Shown piece by piece: positions 45,437 through 56,657 of a stretch of DNA of 64,000 nucleotides. The DNA comes from Archivesica marissinica. Taxonomy: Eukaryota; Mollusca; Bivalvia; Venerida; Vesicomyidae. The position numbers and the translations under genes were made by a program. The stretch lies in assembly GCA_014843695.1 (NCBI GenBank), contig CM026403.1, forward strand, positions 1,306,460 through 1,370,459. The letters are read 5' to 3'. The notes beneath the pieces were generated by a model. The model was not told the DNA's origin. It searched no databases and was given only the letters and a program-made list of their open reading frames with translations. Numbering within the stretch: position 1 is the first letter of the stretch; every line of letters starts with the position of its first letter.

Positions 45437-45666
45437 GAAGCCGTGATAGCTCAGTTGTTTCGCGTTCGCTTCAGTTGCGAAAGGCCCGCTGTTCGAGCCC
45501 CACTGGAGCTGTTACGAGTTACCCTTAGGCAAGGCTTTTAAATTCTACGTTGCTTCTTCTCTCTCCCTCGTGGCGATGGATTCCATCAGGAATGATGTAT
45601 CGAGAGTTATTACTATAAGTTGTAAGAATTTGTTTCGCAATCGAGCTAATATAAATGTGTATAAAC
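45437..45666 (+). mobile_element. SINE-A copy (plus), subfamily variant
   Basis: Full-length, with gagttacccttaggcaagg in place of gattgtgcccttaggc. The same variant (gagttgcccttagg) is found in the SINE-A that begins the 112-bp satellite at 46.9 kb, so both may belong to one subfamily. Confidence 0.9.
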
Positions 45667-45929
45667 TAAGATATTCCATAAGTTGTGAGAACTTGTTTCC
45701 TCACATTTCAACAATGTCCATTGTAGTTCATAACCGTGATTTTCAGCGGTATATCAAAGGCCATTCTCAAATATATAAGAGATGTAGAAGCAACCAGATA
45801 CGACACTATAAGCGGAGAACAGTGCTTAATAGAATAACTGTTTCTTTTCACGATGACATATGCAACACAAAACGCTAATTTGTCAAACTATAAGAATTAT
45901 ATATATCGCTTAATATTTATATATATTAA

Positions 45930-46428
45930 AGCGACACTACATCGGTGAAAACGCATATGTCTACAGAATGTAATTTCCTATTATAGGGTATAATTTATTT
46001 TCCAATATTTGCCTCAACATATAAACAAGCGTCGTATACGCGGTTTGTTGACATAACAAAATAATGCAAATAGGGTCGACATTCATGCGTAATACAACGC
46101 ATGTATCCTGAATAACACGATGTATGGTACAGATTTACCGTTATATCTCACATGTGTGCCTTTCTTTGTAGACTAATCTTAGTTAAATTATCTCTAAACG
46201 AAGGTATCGCTCATTTAGTATTGACTCCAATGAGAAACAAATGTCATTTCAGGAGCATAGATGACAGTTATATGATATCCTACTTTCACTTGAAAGTGTA
46301 TAGACAACAAAAAAACTTGTTTATTGATTCAATATTAGTGTTCGAATGTATTCAGAAGAATTTGTAGTAGCAATGCATTTATACACGAAAACATGCATTA
46401 TATTTGCTTTTTGCAATGTAATGTCGCT
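45930..46428. mobile_element. TTAA-flanked DNA element, complete (499 bp)
   Basis: TTAA lies at 45926-45929 and 46429-46432, and the inner ends agcgacactacat and atgtaatgtcgct are inverted copies with one mismatch. TTAA duplications are typical of piggyBac and Kolobok elements. No transposase is present; the 71-codon frame inside is not recognisable. A half-copy lies at 7310-7562. Confidence 0.82.
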
Positions 46429-46432
46429 TTAA

Positions 46433-46933
46433 TATGTTTCTTCCGTGTAAATAACCTGATGACTCGTATGTGGTTAAGCAACGTGTGCATGCTGCTCAGT
46501 ATTGCCGGGTGAATAAAGAATAGATTACGTTTAGCAATATTGATATAAAGTGTATCCTGTGGAGCAGTTAAAACGTTTTCCTTTGCACTGGCTTATTGCC
46601 GTCAGAACAACTAATCCCGCAATCTGTGCTACACGTAATGAACTTATAATTTATGTTAGCTTAAGTCTAACGTATAATAATAAACCCAACTTTATATTCA
46701 GACAGATATATATGACCTAAAACAACAGTTGATGTAGCTGACATCGAATCTCAAATTAATTCATTCAATATACGCCCATGTTATTCTATTGTAGTCATCT
46801 GAATGCTCCCGGCGTTTGCTGATAGTAGAATGTTATGAATAAAGTACACTTTGTTCATACTAGATACTGCAAATTCAATAGCTTAGAGTGTTAAGCAAAT
46901 AGAATACACGGTCTCTCTCATGTATAGGTGTCC
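46433..46933. other. No gene seen
   Basis: Unique DNA before the SINE-A-derived satellite. Confidence 0.5.
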
Positions 46934-47208
46934 GGAAGTCGTGGTAGCGCGTTCGCTTCAGGTAGGAAATGCCCTAGTTCGTGCCCAGCTGAAGTCGTTG
47001 CGAGTATGCCATGATACAAGGCAATGTGGAATTTAAATGTCAGTGGTAGCGCGTTCGCTTCAGGTGTGAAAGGCCCGCAGTTCGAGCTCCGCTGGAGAAG
47101 TTACGAGTTGCCCTTAGGCAAGGCTTTTAAATTCCACATTGCTTCTTCGCTTTCCCTCGTGGCGATGGATTCCACCAGGAATGAGGTCTCGAGAGCGATT
47201 AACTTAAG
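46934..47208 (+). mobile_element. Two-headed SINE-A at the edge of the satellite
   Basis: A first head (46934-47039: ggaagtcgtggtagcgcg, bad B box, reduced body) is followed by a second head and full body (47040-47208: cagtggtagcgcgttcgc to gattaacttaag). The second body's last 108 bp is the founder-like sequence for the 112-bp monomer that follows. Confidence 0.88.
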
Positions 47209-50200
47209 TCGTTACGAGAATGCCACGATGCAAGCCATTTACATTCCACATGTCCTCTTCTCTCTCCCTCATTGCGATATATTCCACCAGGAATGAGGTC
47301 TCGAGAGCGATTAACTTAAGTCGTTACGAGAATCCCACGATGCAAGCCATTTACATTCCACATGTCCTCTTCTCTCTCCCTCATTGCGATATATTCCACC
47401 AGGAATGAGGTCTCGAGAGCGATTAACTTAAGTCGTTACGAGAATGCCACGATGCAAGCCATTTACATTCCACATGTCCTCTTCTCTCTCCCTCATTGCG
47501 ATATATTCCACCAGGAATGAGGTCTCGAGAGCGATTAACTTAAGTCGTTACGAGAATGCCACGATGCAAGCCATTTACATTCCACATGTCCTCTTCTCTC
47601 TCCCTCATGGCGATATATTCCATCAGGAATGAGGTATCGAGAGCGATTAACTTAAGTCGTTACGAGAATGCCACGATGCAAGCCATTTACATTCCACATG
47701 TCCTCTTCTCTCTCCCTCATTGCGATATATTCCACCAGGAATGAGGTCTCGAGAGCGATTAACTTAAGTCGTTACGAGAATGCCACGATGCAAGCCATTT
47801 ACATTCCACATGTCCTCTTCTCTCTCCCTCATTGCGATATATTCCACCAGGAATGAGGTCTCGAGAGCGATTAACTTAAGTCGTTACGAGAATGCCACGA
47901 TGCAAGCCATTTACATTCCACATGTCCTCTTCTCTCTCCCTCATTGCGATATATTCCACCAGGAATGAGGTCTCGAGAGCGATTAACTTAAGTCGTTACG
48001 AGAATGCCACGATGCAAGCCATTTACATTCCACATGTCCTCTTCTCTCTCCCTCATGGCGATATATTCCATCAGGAATGAGGTATCGAGAGCGATTAACT
48101 TAAGTCGTTACGAGAATGCCACGATGCAAGCCATTTACATTCCACATGTCCTCTTCTCTCTCCCTCATTGCGATATATTCCACCAGGAATGAGGTCTCGA
48201 GAGCGATTAACTTAAGTCGTTACGAGAATGCCACGATGCAAGCCATTTACATTCCACATGTCCTCTTCTCTCTCCCTCATGGCGATATATTCCATCAGGA
48301 ATGAGGTCTCGAGAGCGATTAACTTAAGTCGTTACGAGAATGCCACGATGCAAGCCATTTACATTCCACATGTCCTCTTCTCTCTCCCTCATGGCGATAT
48401 ATTCCATCAGGAATGAGGTATCGAGAGCGATTAACTTAAGTCGTTACGAGAATGCCACGATGCAAGCCATTTACATTCCACATGTCCTCTTCTCTCTCCC
48501 TCATTGCGATATATTCCACCAGGAATGAGGTCTCGAGAGCGATTAACTTAAGTCGTTACGAGAATGCCACGATGCAAGCCATTTACATTCCACATGTCCT
48601 CTTCTCTCTCCCTCATGGCGATATATTCCACCAGGAATGAGGTCTCGAGAGCGATTAACTTAAGTCGTTACGAGAATGCCACGATGCAAGCCATTTACAT
48701 TCCACATGTCCTCTTCTCTCTCCCTCATTGCGATATATTCCACCAGGAATGAGTTCTCGAGAGCGATTAACTTAAGTCGTTACGAGAATGCCACGATGCA
48801 AGCCATTTACATTCCACATGTCCTCTTCTCTCTCCCTCATGGCGATATATTCCATCAGGAATGAGGTCTCGAGAGCGATTAACTTAAGTCGTTACGAGAA
48901 TGCCACGATGCAAGCCATTTACATTCCACATGTCCTCTTCTCTCTCCCTCATGGCGATATATTCCATCAGGAATGAGGTATCGAGAGCGATTAACTTAAG
49001 TCGTTACGAGAATGCCACGATGCAAGCCATTTACATTCCACATGTCCTCTTCTCTCTCCCTCATGGCGATATATTCCATCAGGAATGAGGTCTCGAGAGC
49101 GATTAACTTAAGTCGTTACGAGAATGCCACGATGCAAGCCATTTACATTCCACATGTCCTCTTCTCTCTCCCTCATGGCGATATATTCCATCAGGAATGA
49201 GGTATCGAGAGCGATTAACTTAAGTCGTTACGAGAATGCCACGATGCAAGCCATTTACATTCCACATGTCCTCTTCTCTCTCCCTCATGGCGATATATTC
49301 CATCAGGAATGAGGTCTCGGGAGCGATTAACTTAAGTCGTTACGAGAATGCCACGATGCAAGCCATTTACATTCCACATGTCCTCTTCTCTCTCCCTCAT
49401 TGCGATATATTCCACCAGGAATGAGGTCTCGAGAGCGATTAACTTAAGTCGTTACGAGAATGCCACGATGCAAGCCATTTACATTCCACATGTCCTCTTC
49501 TCTCTCCCTCATTGCGATATATTCCACCAGGAATGAGGTCTCGAGAGCGATTAACTTAAGTCGTTACGAGAATGCCACGATGCAAGCCATTTACATTCCA
49601 CATGTCCTCTTCTCTCTCCCTCATGGCGATATATTCCATCAGGAATGAGGTCTCGAGAGCGATTAACTTAAGTCGTTACGAGAATGCCACAATGCAAGCC
49701 ATTTACATTCAACATGTCCTCTTCTCTCTCCCTCATGGCGATATATTCCATCAGGAATGAGGTCTCGAGAGCGATTAACTTAAGTCGTTACGAGAATGCC
49801 ACGATGCAAGCCATTTACATTCCACATGTCCTCTTCTCTCTCCCTCATGGCGATATATTCCATCAGGAATGAGGTATCGAGAGCGATTAACTTAAGTCGT
49901 TACGAGAATGCCACGATGCAAGCCATTTACATTCCACATGTCCTCTTCTCTCTCCCTCATTGCGATATATTCCACCAGGAATGAGGTCTCGAGAGCGATT
50001 AACTTAAGTCGTTACGAGAATGCCACGATGCAAGCCATTTACATTCCACATGTCCTCTTCTCTCTCCCTCATTGCGATATATTCCACCAGGAATGAGGTC
50101 TCGAGAGCGATTAACTTAAGTCGTTACGAGAATGCCACTATGCAAGCCATTTACATTCCACATGTCCTCTTCTCTCTCCCTCATTGCGATATATTCCACC

Positions 50201-50792
50201 AGGAATGAGGTCTCGAGAGCGATTAACTTAAGTCGTTACGAGAATGCCACGATGCAAGCCATTTACATTCCACATGTCCTCTTCTCTCTCCCTCATTGCG
50301 ATATATTCCACCAGGAATGAGGTCTCGAGAGCGATTAACTTAAGTCGTTACGAGAATGCCACGATGCAAGCCATTTACATTCCACATGTCCTCTTCTCTC
50401 TCCCTCATGGCGATATATTCCATCAGGAATGAGGTCTCGAGAGAGATTAACTTAAGTCGTTACGAGAATGCCACGATGCAAGCCATTTACATTCCACATG
50501 TCCTCTTCTCTCTCCCTCATTGCGATATATTCCACCAGGAATGAGGTATGGAGAGCGATTAACTTAAGTCGTTACGAGAATGCCACGATGCAAGCCATTT
50601 ACATTCCACATGTCCTCTTCTCTCTCCCTCATGGCGATATATTCCATCAGGAATGAGGTATCGAGAGCGATTAACTTAAGTCGTTACGAGAATGCCACGA
50701 TGCAAGCCATTTACATTCCACATGTCCTCTTCTCTCTCCCTCATGGCGATATATTCCATCAGGAATGAGGTCTCGAGAGCGATTAACTTAAC
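47209..50792. repeat. 112-bp satellite, 32 units, derived from the SINE-A body
   Basis: Exactly 32 x 112 bp. Each unit runs from tcgttacgagaatgcc through ttccacatgtcctcttc and aatgaggtctcgagagcg to gattaacttaag. It corresponds to the SINE-A body without the tRNA head and 3' tail. Two unit types exist: type A (attgcgatatattccacc) and type B (atggcgatatattccatc). By my reading the order is AAAB AAAB AB BAH ABB BBB AAB BBA AAA BAB B, where H is one A/B hybrid. Length is perfectly conserved. The 62-codon frames that recur every 112 bp are by-products. Confidence 0.95.
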
Positions 50793-50881
50793 GCTGTAAA
50801 ACATAGTGTTATATTTACTATATGTATTAATCTTCCTGTCATAATTATAGACACACATTTGGTGAAGATAAGCAGTCACAG

Positions 50882-51160
50882 ACGGAACTGTAGTCCAGTG
50901 CCTAACACGCTGGACTAGTAATCCAGGGATCGCAGGTTCGATCCCCCGTCTGACTCTAATAAAATTAACAATCTTTCAGATGTGACTTTAAACCGAGGTC
51001 TCGTGTCAGTGCTTTACACCGTGCACGTACTACCCGGGAGGACTCTGGAACGGGTTTCTGTCTGTATCATTGCACTATCGTACACATCTCTAAAATGATT
51101 AATCTCTTCGGGAGGCGTCGCGCAATCGGTAGCGACGATAAATAAACGTAAAGCACACAC
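50882..51160 (+). mobile_element. SINE-C copy (plus)
   Basis: Full-length; head hairpin ctggactagtaatccag has one loop change. aagataag flanks both sides (50865, 51161) and may be the target duplication. The 3' end has a deletion (catatgggcaac missing). Confidence 0.9.
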
Positions 51161-51272
51161 AAGATAAGTAAGCAGTTGCTTCGAGATGCATTCCTGTTGA
51201 CAATCATTGACGTTATCACAGTTAGCATGCATGTGTGATCATTATGCACCCATTCATCAGCCTCCGTCCGTC

Positions 51273-51636
51273 TTATGAGACGATGGATTGCGCTCTTGTT
51301 GAACATCTTCTGCGGTGACTGAGTAGGCCTATTCTTGAGTGGCAGTCTCTGTTGCAGTCATCGCAGGTGAAAATCGAGTCATCCAGTTTGGTTGATGCCT
51401 TTCGCTTCTGTCGTTTCTGCTCACGAAGCCGAGTTCGCTCAGCCTCGCCTCGTCTGACCCCAGCTTTCACAACGTGTCTCCATGATGACCGGTTTGATGC
51501 TGTGTCCTCCCAAGACTCTATGTTGATTTGCGCTGAACGCAGGTCCCTCTTACAAGCGTCCCTGTATCTTAGGTGGGGGCGACCAGTTGGACGTGATCCT
51601 TGTTCAAGTTGACCGTACAGTAGATCTTGCGCCCAT
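51273..51636 (-). pseudogene. LINE ORF2 C-terminal remnant, 5' truncated
   Basis: About 120 codons read in one frame on the minus strand to a stop at 51273-51275, with stops just upstream of 51636. The residues include GRPHLRYRDACKRDL, a block with SWEDTA and SSWRHVV, a basic stretch (RLREQKRQKRK), and a final zinc-finger-like CDDCNRDCHSRIGLLSH plus C. This order is the typical extreme C-terminus of ORF2 proteins of many invertebrate non-LTR retrotransposons. The endonuclease and reverse transcriptase domains are absent, so it is a dead fragment. The LINE clade cannot be fixed from this tail. Confidence 0.85.
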
Positions 51637-51798
51637 TATTACTGAAGTATTTCAGAATAGGAATGAAATCAAAGGCATTTTAAATGTATTCGAAAATAAT
51701 AAGCTCTATTGTTTCTAACCCAGTCATATTTAGAAAAATAGTATACCGAATTTGGACGAAAATCGTTGAGCCTTTTCCACAGCCACTCACATTCTAGT

Positions 51799-51952
51799 CT
51801 AGCCAGGGTTCCAGTATGTCGATTGTTCACCAATTTACTTCTGGGAAAATGACATTATCAGAAACTCAATACGGCCCAATTAATGATCTCTGTATTAAAA
51901 TATATTTATATGATTGATCAGGTAAGATATATCGACGCCTGTTCCCAGGCTA
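51799..51952. mobile_element. hAT-like MITE, simple copy with 8-bp duplication
   Basis: attctagt at 51791-51798 and 51953-51960. Starts ctagccagggttccag and ends ctgttcccaggcta. The unexpanded form shows what the element at 15013 looked like before its 50-bp array. Confidence 0.88.
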
Positions 51953-52289
51953 ATTCTAGTTACGTGATCGTAATTTAAGCAGTTGTTTTTACAAGTTTCT
52001 AAAACATTATTGTTTAAATCAATTCTTATTCGGATGTAGAGAGGACCACGTATATATGGATAGTACTGGTTCCCTGTTAGGAACAAACAACATATGATGC
52101 ACCGCTTAATGCGTTGCGTTTATCTGTATGATTCATTGGAAAACACACCAGGAATATAGATATGCCTATGATTCGATTTAATGAGTACAATTATAGCTGA
52201 TGAATGATAGAAAGATAAATATATGCATACTAAATTCCTCCTCCATACAACAGGGGAATTTCCCTGTTTAATTTGATGAATAATGGATG
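51953..52289. other. No gene seen
   Basis: Unique AT-rich DNA. Confidence 0.5.
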
Positions 52290-52652
52290 ATATGTGATAG
52301 CATTTACGGAAGTGTAATGTATGGACGCCTATACTTCAAGGGATAGCATTTACGGACGTGTAATGTATGGACGTCTGACCAAAACAACAAAAACCCAACC
52401 AAAACAACAAAAACCCTACTTCAAGGGATAGCATTTACGGACGTGTAATGTATGGACGCCTATACTTCAAGGGATAGCATTTACGGACGTGTAATGTATG
52501 GACGCCTATACTTCAAGGGATAGCATTTACGGAAATGTAATGTATGGACTCCTGTACTTCAAGGGATAGCATTTACAGAAGTGTAATGTATGGAGGCCTA
52601 TACTTCAAGGGATAGCATTTACGGAAGTGTACTGTATGGACGCCTATGCTTC
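52290..52652. repeat. 46-bp tandem array, about 7 units, with an internal insertion
   Basis: Unit gggatagcatttacgg(a)... gtaatgtatggacgcc ... tacttcaa. After the second unit, about 52374-52420 holds a foreign A/C-rich piece containing two copies of ccaaaacaacaaaaaccc. Confidence 0.9.
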
Positions 52653-52685
52653 AAAGTAGATGCTGTTACGATAGTGTATGTGTGT

Positions 52686-52893
52686 GTTTGACGTTTATTT
52701 ATCGTCGCTACAGGTTGCCCATATGAGCGACGCCTCCTGAAGAGATTAGTCATTTTAAATGTTGGAGGATAGTGCAATGATACAGACAGATACCCATTCC
52801 AGAGTCTCCTCTGGTTCTTTTACGTGCACGGTGTAAAGCACCGACACGAGAACTCTGTTTAACTTCCTATCTGAACTATTGTTAATTTTATTA
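52686..52893 (-). mobile_element. SINE-C (minus), part of a three-SINE mosaic
   Basis: 3' end and body are present (tatcgtcgctacaggttg to gttaattttatta). The head is lost; a SINE-B tail follows directly. Confidence 0.9.
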
Positions 52894-52898
52894 TATAT

Positions 52899-53012
52899 AC
52901 TTTATTTATTTTACAATGATTGCGAAGCAAGTTTTAACAACTTATATTAATCACTCTCGTTGGCTCGGATGAAAGCGTATATGTGGTCATTCATGTGGGA
53001 GGAAACCGGAGT
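52899..53012 (-). mobile_element. SINE-B (minus), part of a three-SINE mosaic
   Basis: Tail and distal body to the central block (gaggaaaccggagt), where it switches to SINE-A. Confidence 0.9.
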
Positions 53013-53187
53013 GCGAGCCCCGCTAGAGCCGGTACGATTGTGCCTGTAGGCAAGGCATTTAAATTTCGCGTTGACTCTTTTGTCTCCATCGTGGCGATGG
53101 ATTCCATAAGGAATGAGGTATCAAGAGTGATTAATATAAGTTATAGAACTTGTTTCGCAATCGAGCTAAAATAAATGTGTACAAACT
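53006..53187 (+). mobile_element. SINE-A (plus), part of a three-SINE mosaic
   Basis: Enters at the B box (gcgagccccgctagagcc) and continues to the tail. The bases ccggagt (53006-53012) fit both SINE-B and SINE-A, so the junction lies in a 7-bp stretch of shared sequence. Confidence 0.9.
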
Positions 53188-53372
53188 AAGAAATTCCAAA
53201 TTCTATTTCAATAATGACTTGTAGGAAAATGGTAACCAAACAAGCAGCAGGTTGCTTTCTCCTCAATCCTACATACATGTACATGCTATTTATACTTGAC
53301 TCTGTTTATTCAAAGAAATAAATATTGCTTAAACTAATGACTTGTGTTTCTGTAAACAGCTAACATAACAAC

Positions 53373-53402
53373 AACAACAACAACAACAACAACAATAACA
53401 AC
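53373..53402. repeat. AAC microsatellite
   Basis: About eight copies of aac with one interruption. Confidence 0.9.
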
Positions 53403-53420
53403 ACTAAGAAGAAGTCACAT

Positions 53421-53585
53421 TACCGTCTCCGTGTCCTAGTGGTTAAGGCCTCCGTCTACGGATCGGGAGGTCGAAGGTTCGAATCTCGTCAGGGGTTCGT
53501 TCTGATACGGCCTGGTTGGTGAGCCGCCAGATAGTTAAATAATGGTTACCGAAGGCCTGGCGCCAGGTATGCACGCATAGGATTC
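53421..53585 (+). mobile_element. SINE-F, single tRNA-derived copy
   Basis: Head with A box (cctagtggttaaggcctcc) and B box (aaggttcgaatctcg), body with gatacggcctggttgg and cctggcgccaggt. It runs straight into the 67-bp array, whose unit shares cataggattcgtgaag with this SINE's end. Confidence 0.65.
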
Positions 53586-54183
53586 GTGAAGTACTGATGT
53601 TCATATGTATATATACATGCATCAACAGTAACTATATACTCACATAGGATTCGTGAAGTACTGATGTTCATATGTATATATACACGCATCAACAGTAACT
53701 ATATACTCACATAGGATTCGTGAAGTACTGATGATCATATGTATATATACAGGCATCAACAGTAACTATATACTCACATAGGATTCGTGAAGTACTGATG
53801 TTCATATGTATATATACAGGCATCAACAGTAACTATATACTCACATAGGATTCGTGATGTACTGATGTTCATATGTATATATACAGGCATCAACAGTAAC
53901 TATATACTCACATAGGATTCATGAAGTACTGATGTTCATATGTATATATACAGGCATCAACAGTAACTATATACTCACATAGGATTCGTGAAGTACTGAT
54001 GTTCATATGTATATATACAAGCATCAACAGTAACTATATACTCACATAGGATTCGTGAAGTACTGATGTTCATATGTATATATACAGGCATCAACAGTAA
54101 CTATATACTCACATAGGATTCGTGAAGTACTGATGTTCATATGTATATATACACGCATCAACAGTAACTATATACTCACATAG
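53576..54183. repeat. 67-bp tandem array, 9 units
   Basis: gattcgtgaagtactgatg recurs at 53581, 53648, 53715, 53782, 53849, 53916, 53983, 54050 and 54117. Units are almost identical. Confidence 0.95.
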
Positions 54184-54223
54184 AATAGTTATAGTTCTAA
54201 TTTGACTATTTATTAACTTAATA

Positions 54224-54457
54224 GTTTATACAAATATATTTTAGCTCGATTGCGAAACAAGTTCTTACAACTTATATTAATCACTCTCGAGACCTCATTC
54301 CTGATGGAATCAATCGCCACGAGGGAGAGAGAAGAGGCAACGTGGAATTTAAATGCCTTGCCTAAGGGCACAATCGTAACGGCTCCAGTGGATTTCGAAC
54401 TCCGGACCTTTCGCACCTGAAGCGAACACGCATCCACTGCGCTATCACGACTTCCAC
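54224..54457 (-). mobile_element. SINE-A copy (minus), full length
   Basis: Close to consensus. The B box is changed (ggatttcgaactccgg on the plus strand). Confidence 0.93.
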
Positions 54458-55085
54458 TAATATTATAATATAATGTTCTCTTAATAATACAGTACATACT
54501 GAACACATGTTTATCTACAATGCTTGTAATTATATGTTAACAATTGTATTCGTATAATTGCAATCAGTTTAACAAGAGTGTTTATATCAGTATTTACTAA
54601 TATTCGACGTTTCATCGTATAGTCGAGTATTTTTGTCCAATTGATAACAAAACTTGTTATGTTATACTAGAATGATTCGAGAGTTATTGTTCGAGAGCTC
54701 CGTGCTTTGTAAACCAGTTTTAGCGACCGCTTCTCGTCGAGGGAACACACACCCAAACATTTCCAATTCAATTGATTATTGATGTACTTTGCATGTTATT
54801 GTTATTTAAATGTTTTACAAGGATGGGGACCCACATCTAGGTGGTAGTACTATGGGGACAGTACGCTCGCTTGCCGGTAACGGTGACAAAGGGTTACAAG
54901 GTTCCAGATTTTTTACTTTTTACTATCAAAATTGGCGTTTTCTCTCTGGTTTTACCTGGGCGATACGGCCACCGATTGCAGAACATGTAAATAAATTAGA
55001 ATATCGCCTTTGTGTATATGTTTCCTAAAATAGAAGCGTCCCCTCGCAAACTGCAGACTGAGTTTGTTCTTTATTTGATACTATT
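54458..55085. other. No gene seen
   Basis: Unique DNA; a 72-codon plus frame at 54810-55028 starts with ATG but matches nothing I know. Confidence 0.4.
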
Positions 55086-55374
55086 AGTTTTGTATGGATG
55101 AGTAAGGACTATATGGCATGCACAGTTTTGTATAGATGAGTATGGACTATATGGCATGCACAGTTTTGTATAGATGAGTATGGACTATATGGCATGCACA
55201 GTTTTGCATAGATGAGTATGGACTATATGGCATGCACAGTTTTGTATAGATGAGTATGGACTATATGGCATGCACAGTTTTGTATAGATGAGTATGGACT
55301 ATATGGCATGCACAGTTTTGTATAGATGAGTATGGACTATATGGCATGCACAGTTTTGTATAGATGAGTATGGA
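55086..55374. repeat. 38-bp tandem array, about 7.6 units
   Basis: Unit agttttgtatagatgag, tatggactatatggc, atgcac. Nearly identical units after the first. Confidence 0.95.
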
Positions 55375-55648
55375 CGTTACGGTATAAAGTGTTTGTTTAT
55401 TATAGTGTCACCCCTATACAAAGGGCCAGTCATTTCTGACTTATGGGTCACCTCTTTTTATCAGCATAGGTACTTCCCGAATCCTATGCTTATATACCAG
55501 ACGCCAGACTGGTAGGCACTAGGTAGCCAGTAGTTAACTAGCTGGCGGCTCAGTGGTAACTCTCATAACAGAGATTACTTTTAAACAACCTAAGCATATC
55601 AAGGAATGAACGCCTATCTAAATTCCCAAACCATTCCGGGGTAAACGT

Positions 55649-55813
55649 TAGCCTGGGTTCCACTATGTGGATTGTTAAACCTATTTGCTCGTGGAAATAC
55701 GACAAAATTAATATAATAAATGTATTATCAGAAACTCAATACGGCTCAATTAAAGGTCGAGTGTTAAATATATACAGACAAGGCAAAGTCTATCAACGCC
55801 TGTTCCCAGGATA
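55649..55813. mobile_element. hAT-like MITE, diverged copy
   Basis: Starts tagcctgggttccac and ends gcctgttcccaggata; contains cagaaactcaatacgg. Possible degraded 8-bp duplication (gtaaacgt / gtggacgt). Confidence 0.75.
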
Positions 55814-55964
55814 TGTGGACGTATCAATAACTATATGTTTGAATATGTCACAAAGGGCATTCATATCAGTAGCGTTATTATTAGAAAACACATTGGGAAA
55901 TCCATAGTTGTTCAGCAAAGATTGTACAGTGTATACCAAGGTTTTACAACCTTTGTTGCAATCC

Positions 55965-56582
55965 TTGCTGGTACACTATCCTTGCTGGTACAATATCCTT
56001 GCTGGTACAATATCCTTGCTGGTACAATATTCTTGCTGGTACAATATTCTTGCTGGTACAATATCCTTGCTGGTACAATATTCTTGCTGGTACAATATTC
56101 TTGCTGGTACAATATCCTTGCTGGTACAATATTCTTGCTGGTACAATATTCTTGCTGGTACAATATCCTTGCTGGTACAATATCCTTGCTGGTACAATAT
56201 TCTTGCTGGTACAATATCCTTGCTGGTACAATATCTTTGCTGGTACAATATTCTTGCTGGTACAATATTCTTGCTGGCTGGTACAATATTCTTGCTGGTA
56301 CAATATTCTTGCTGGTACAATATTCTTGCTGGTACAATATTCTTGCTGGTACACTATCCTTGCTGGTACACTATCCTTGCTGGTACAATATTCTTGCTGT
56401 TACAATATCCTTGCTGGTACAATATCCTTGCTGGTACAATATTCTTGCTTGTACAATATTCTTGCTGGTACAATATCCTTGCTGATACAATATTCTTGCT
56501 GGTACAATATCCTTGCTGGTACACTATTCTTGCTGGTACAATATCCTTGCTGGTACACTATTCTTGCTGGTACAATATTCTG
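55965..56582. repeat. 17-bp satellite, about 36 units
   Basis: Unit cttgctggtacaatatt/c. One three- to four-base insertion near 56276 (ggctggctgg). All frames of both strands are open for over 110 codons because the unit has no stop in any register; these frames are not genes. Confidence 0.95.
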
Positions 56583-56657
56583 ATTAATAATATTATATTG
56601 TCTGAATCTTTAATTTTACACAAGTATTTTACTATGTTAATATATCGTGACATAATA

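Noticed and set aside
47220..50768. A family of about thirty 62-residue proteins repeated every 112 bp
   Set aside because: Each frame spans 1.7 satellite units and overlaps the next; the unit derives from a non-coding SINE body.
51352..51612. 86-codon plus-strand open frame
   Set aside because: It is the antisense shadow of the LINE ORF2 remnant, whose minus-strand frame carries recognisable motifs.
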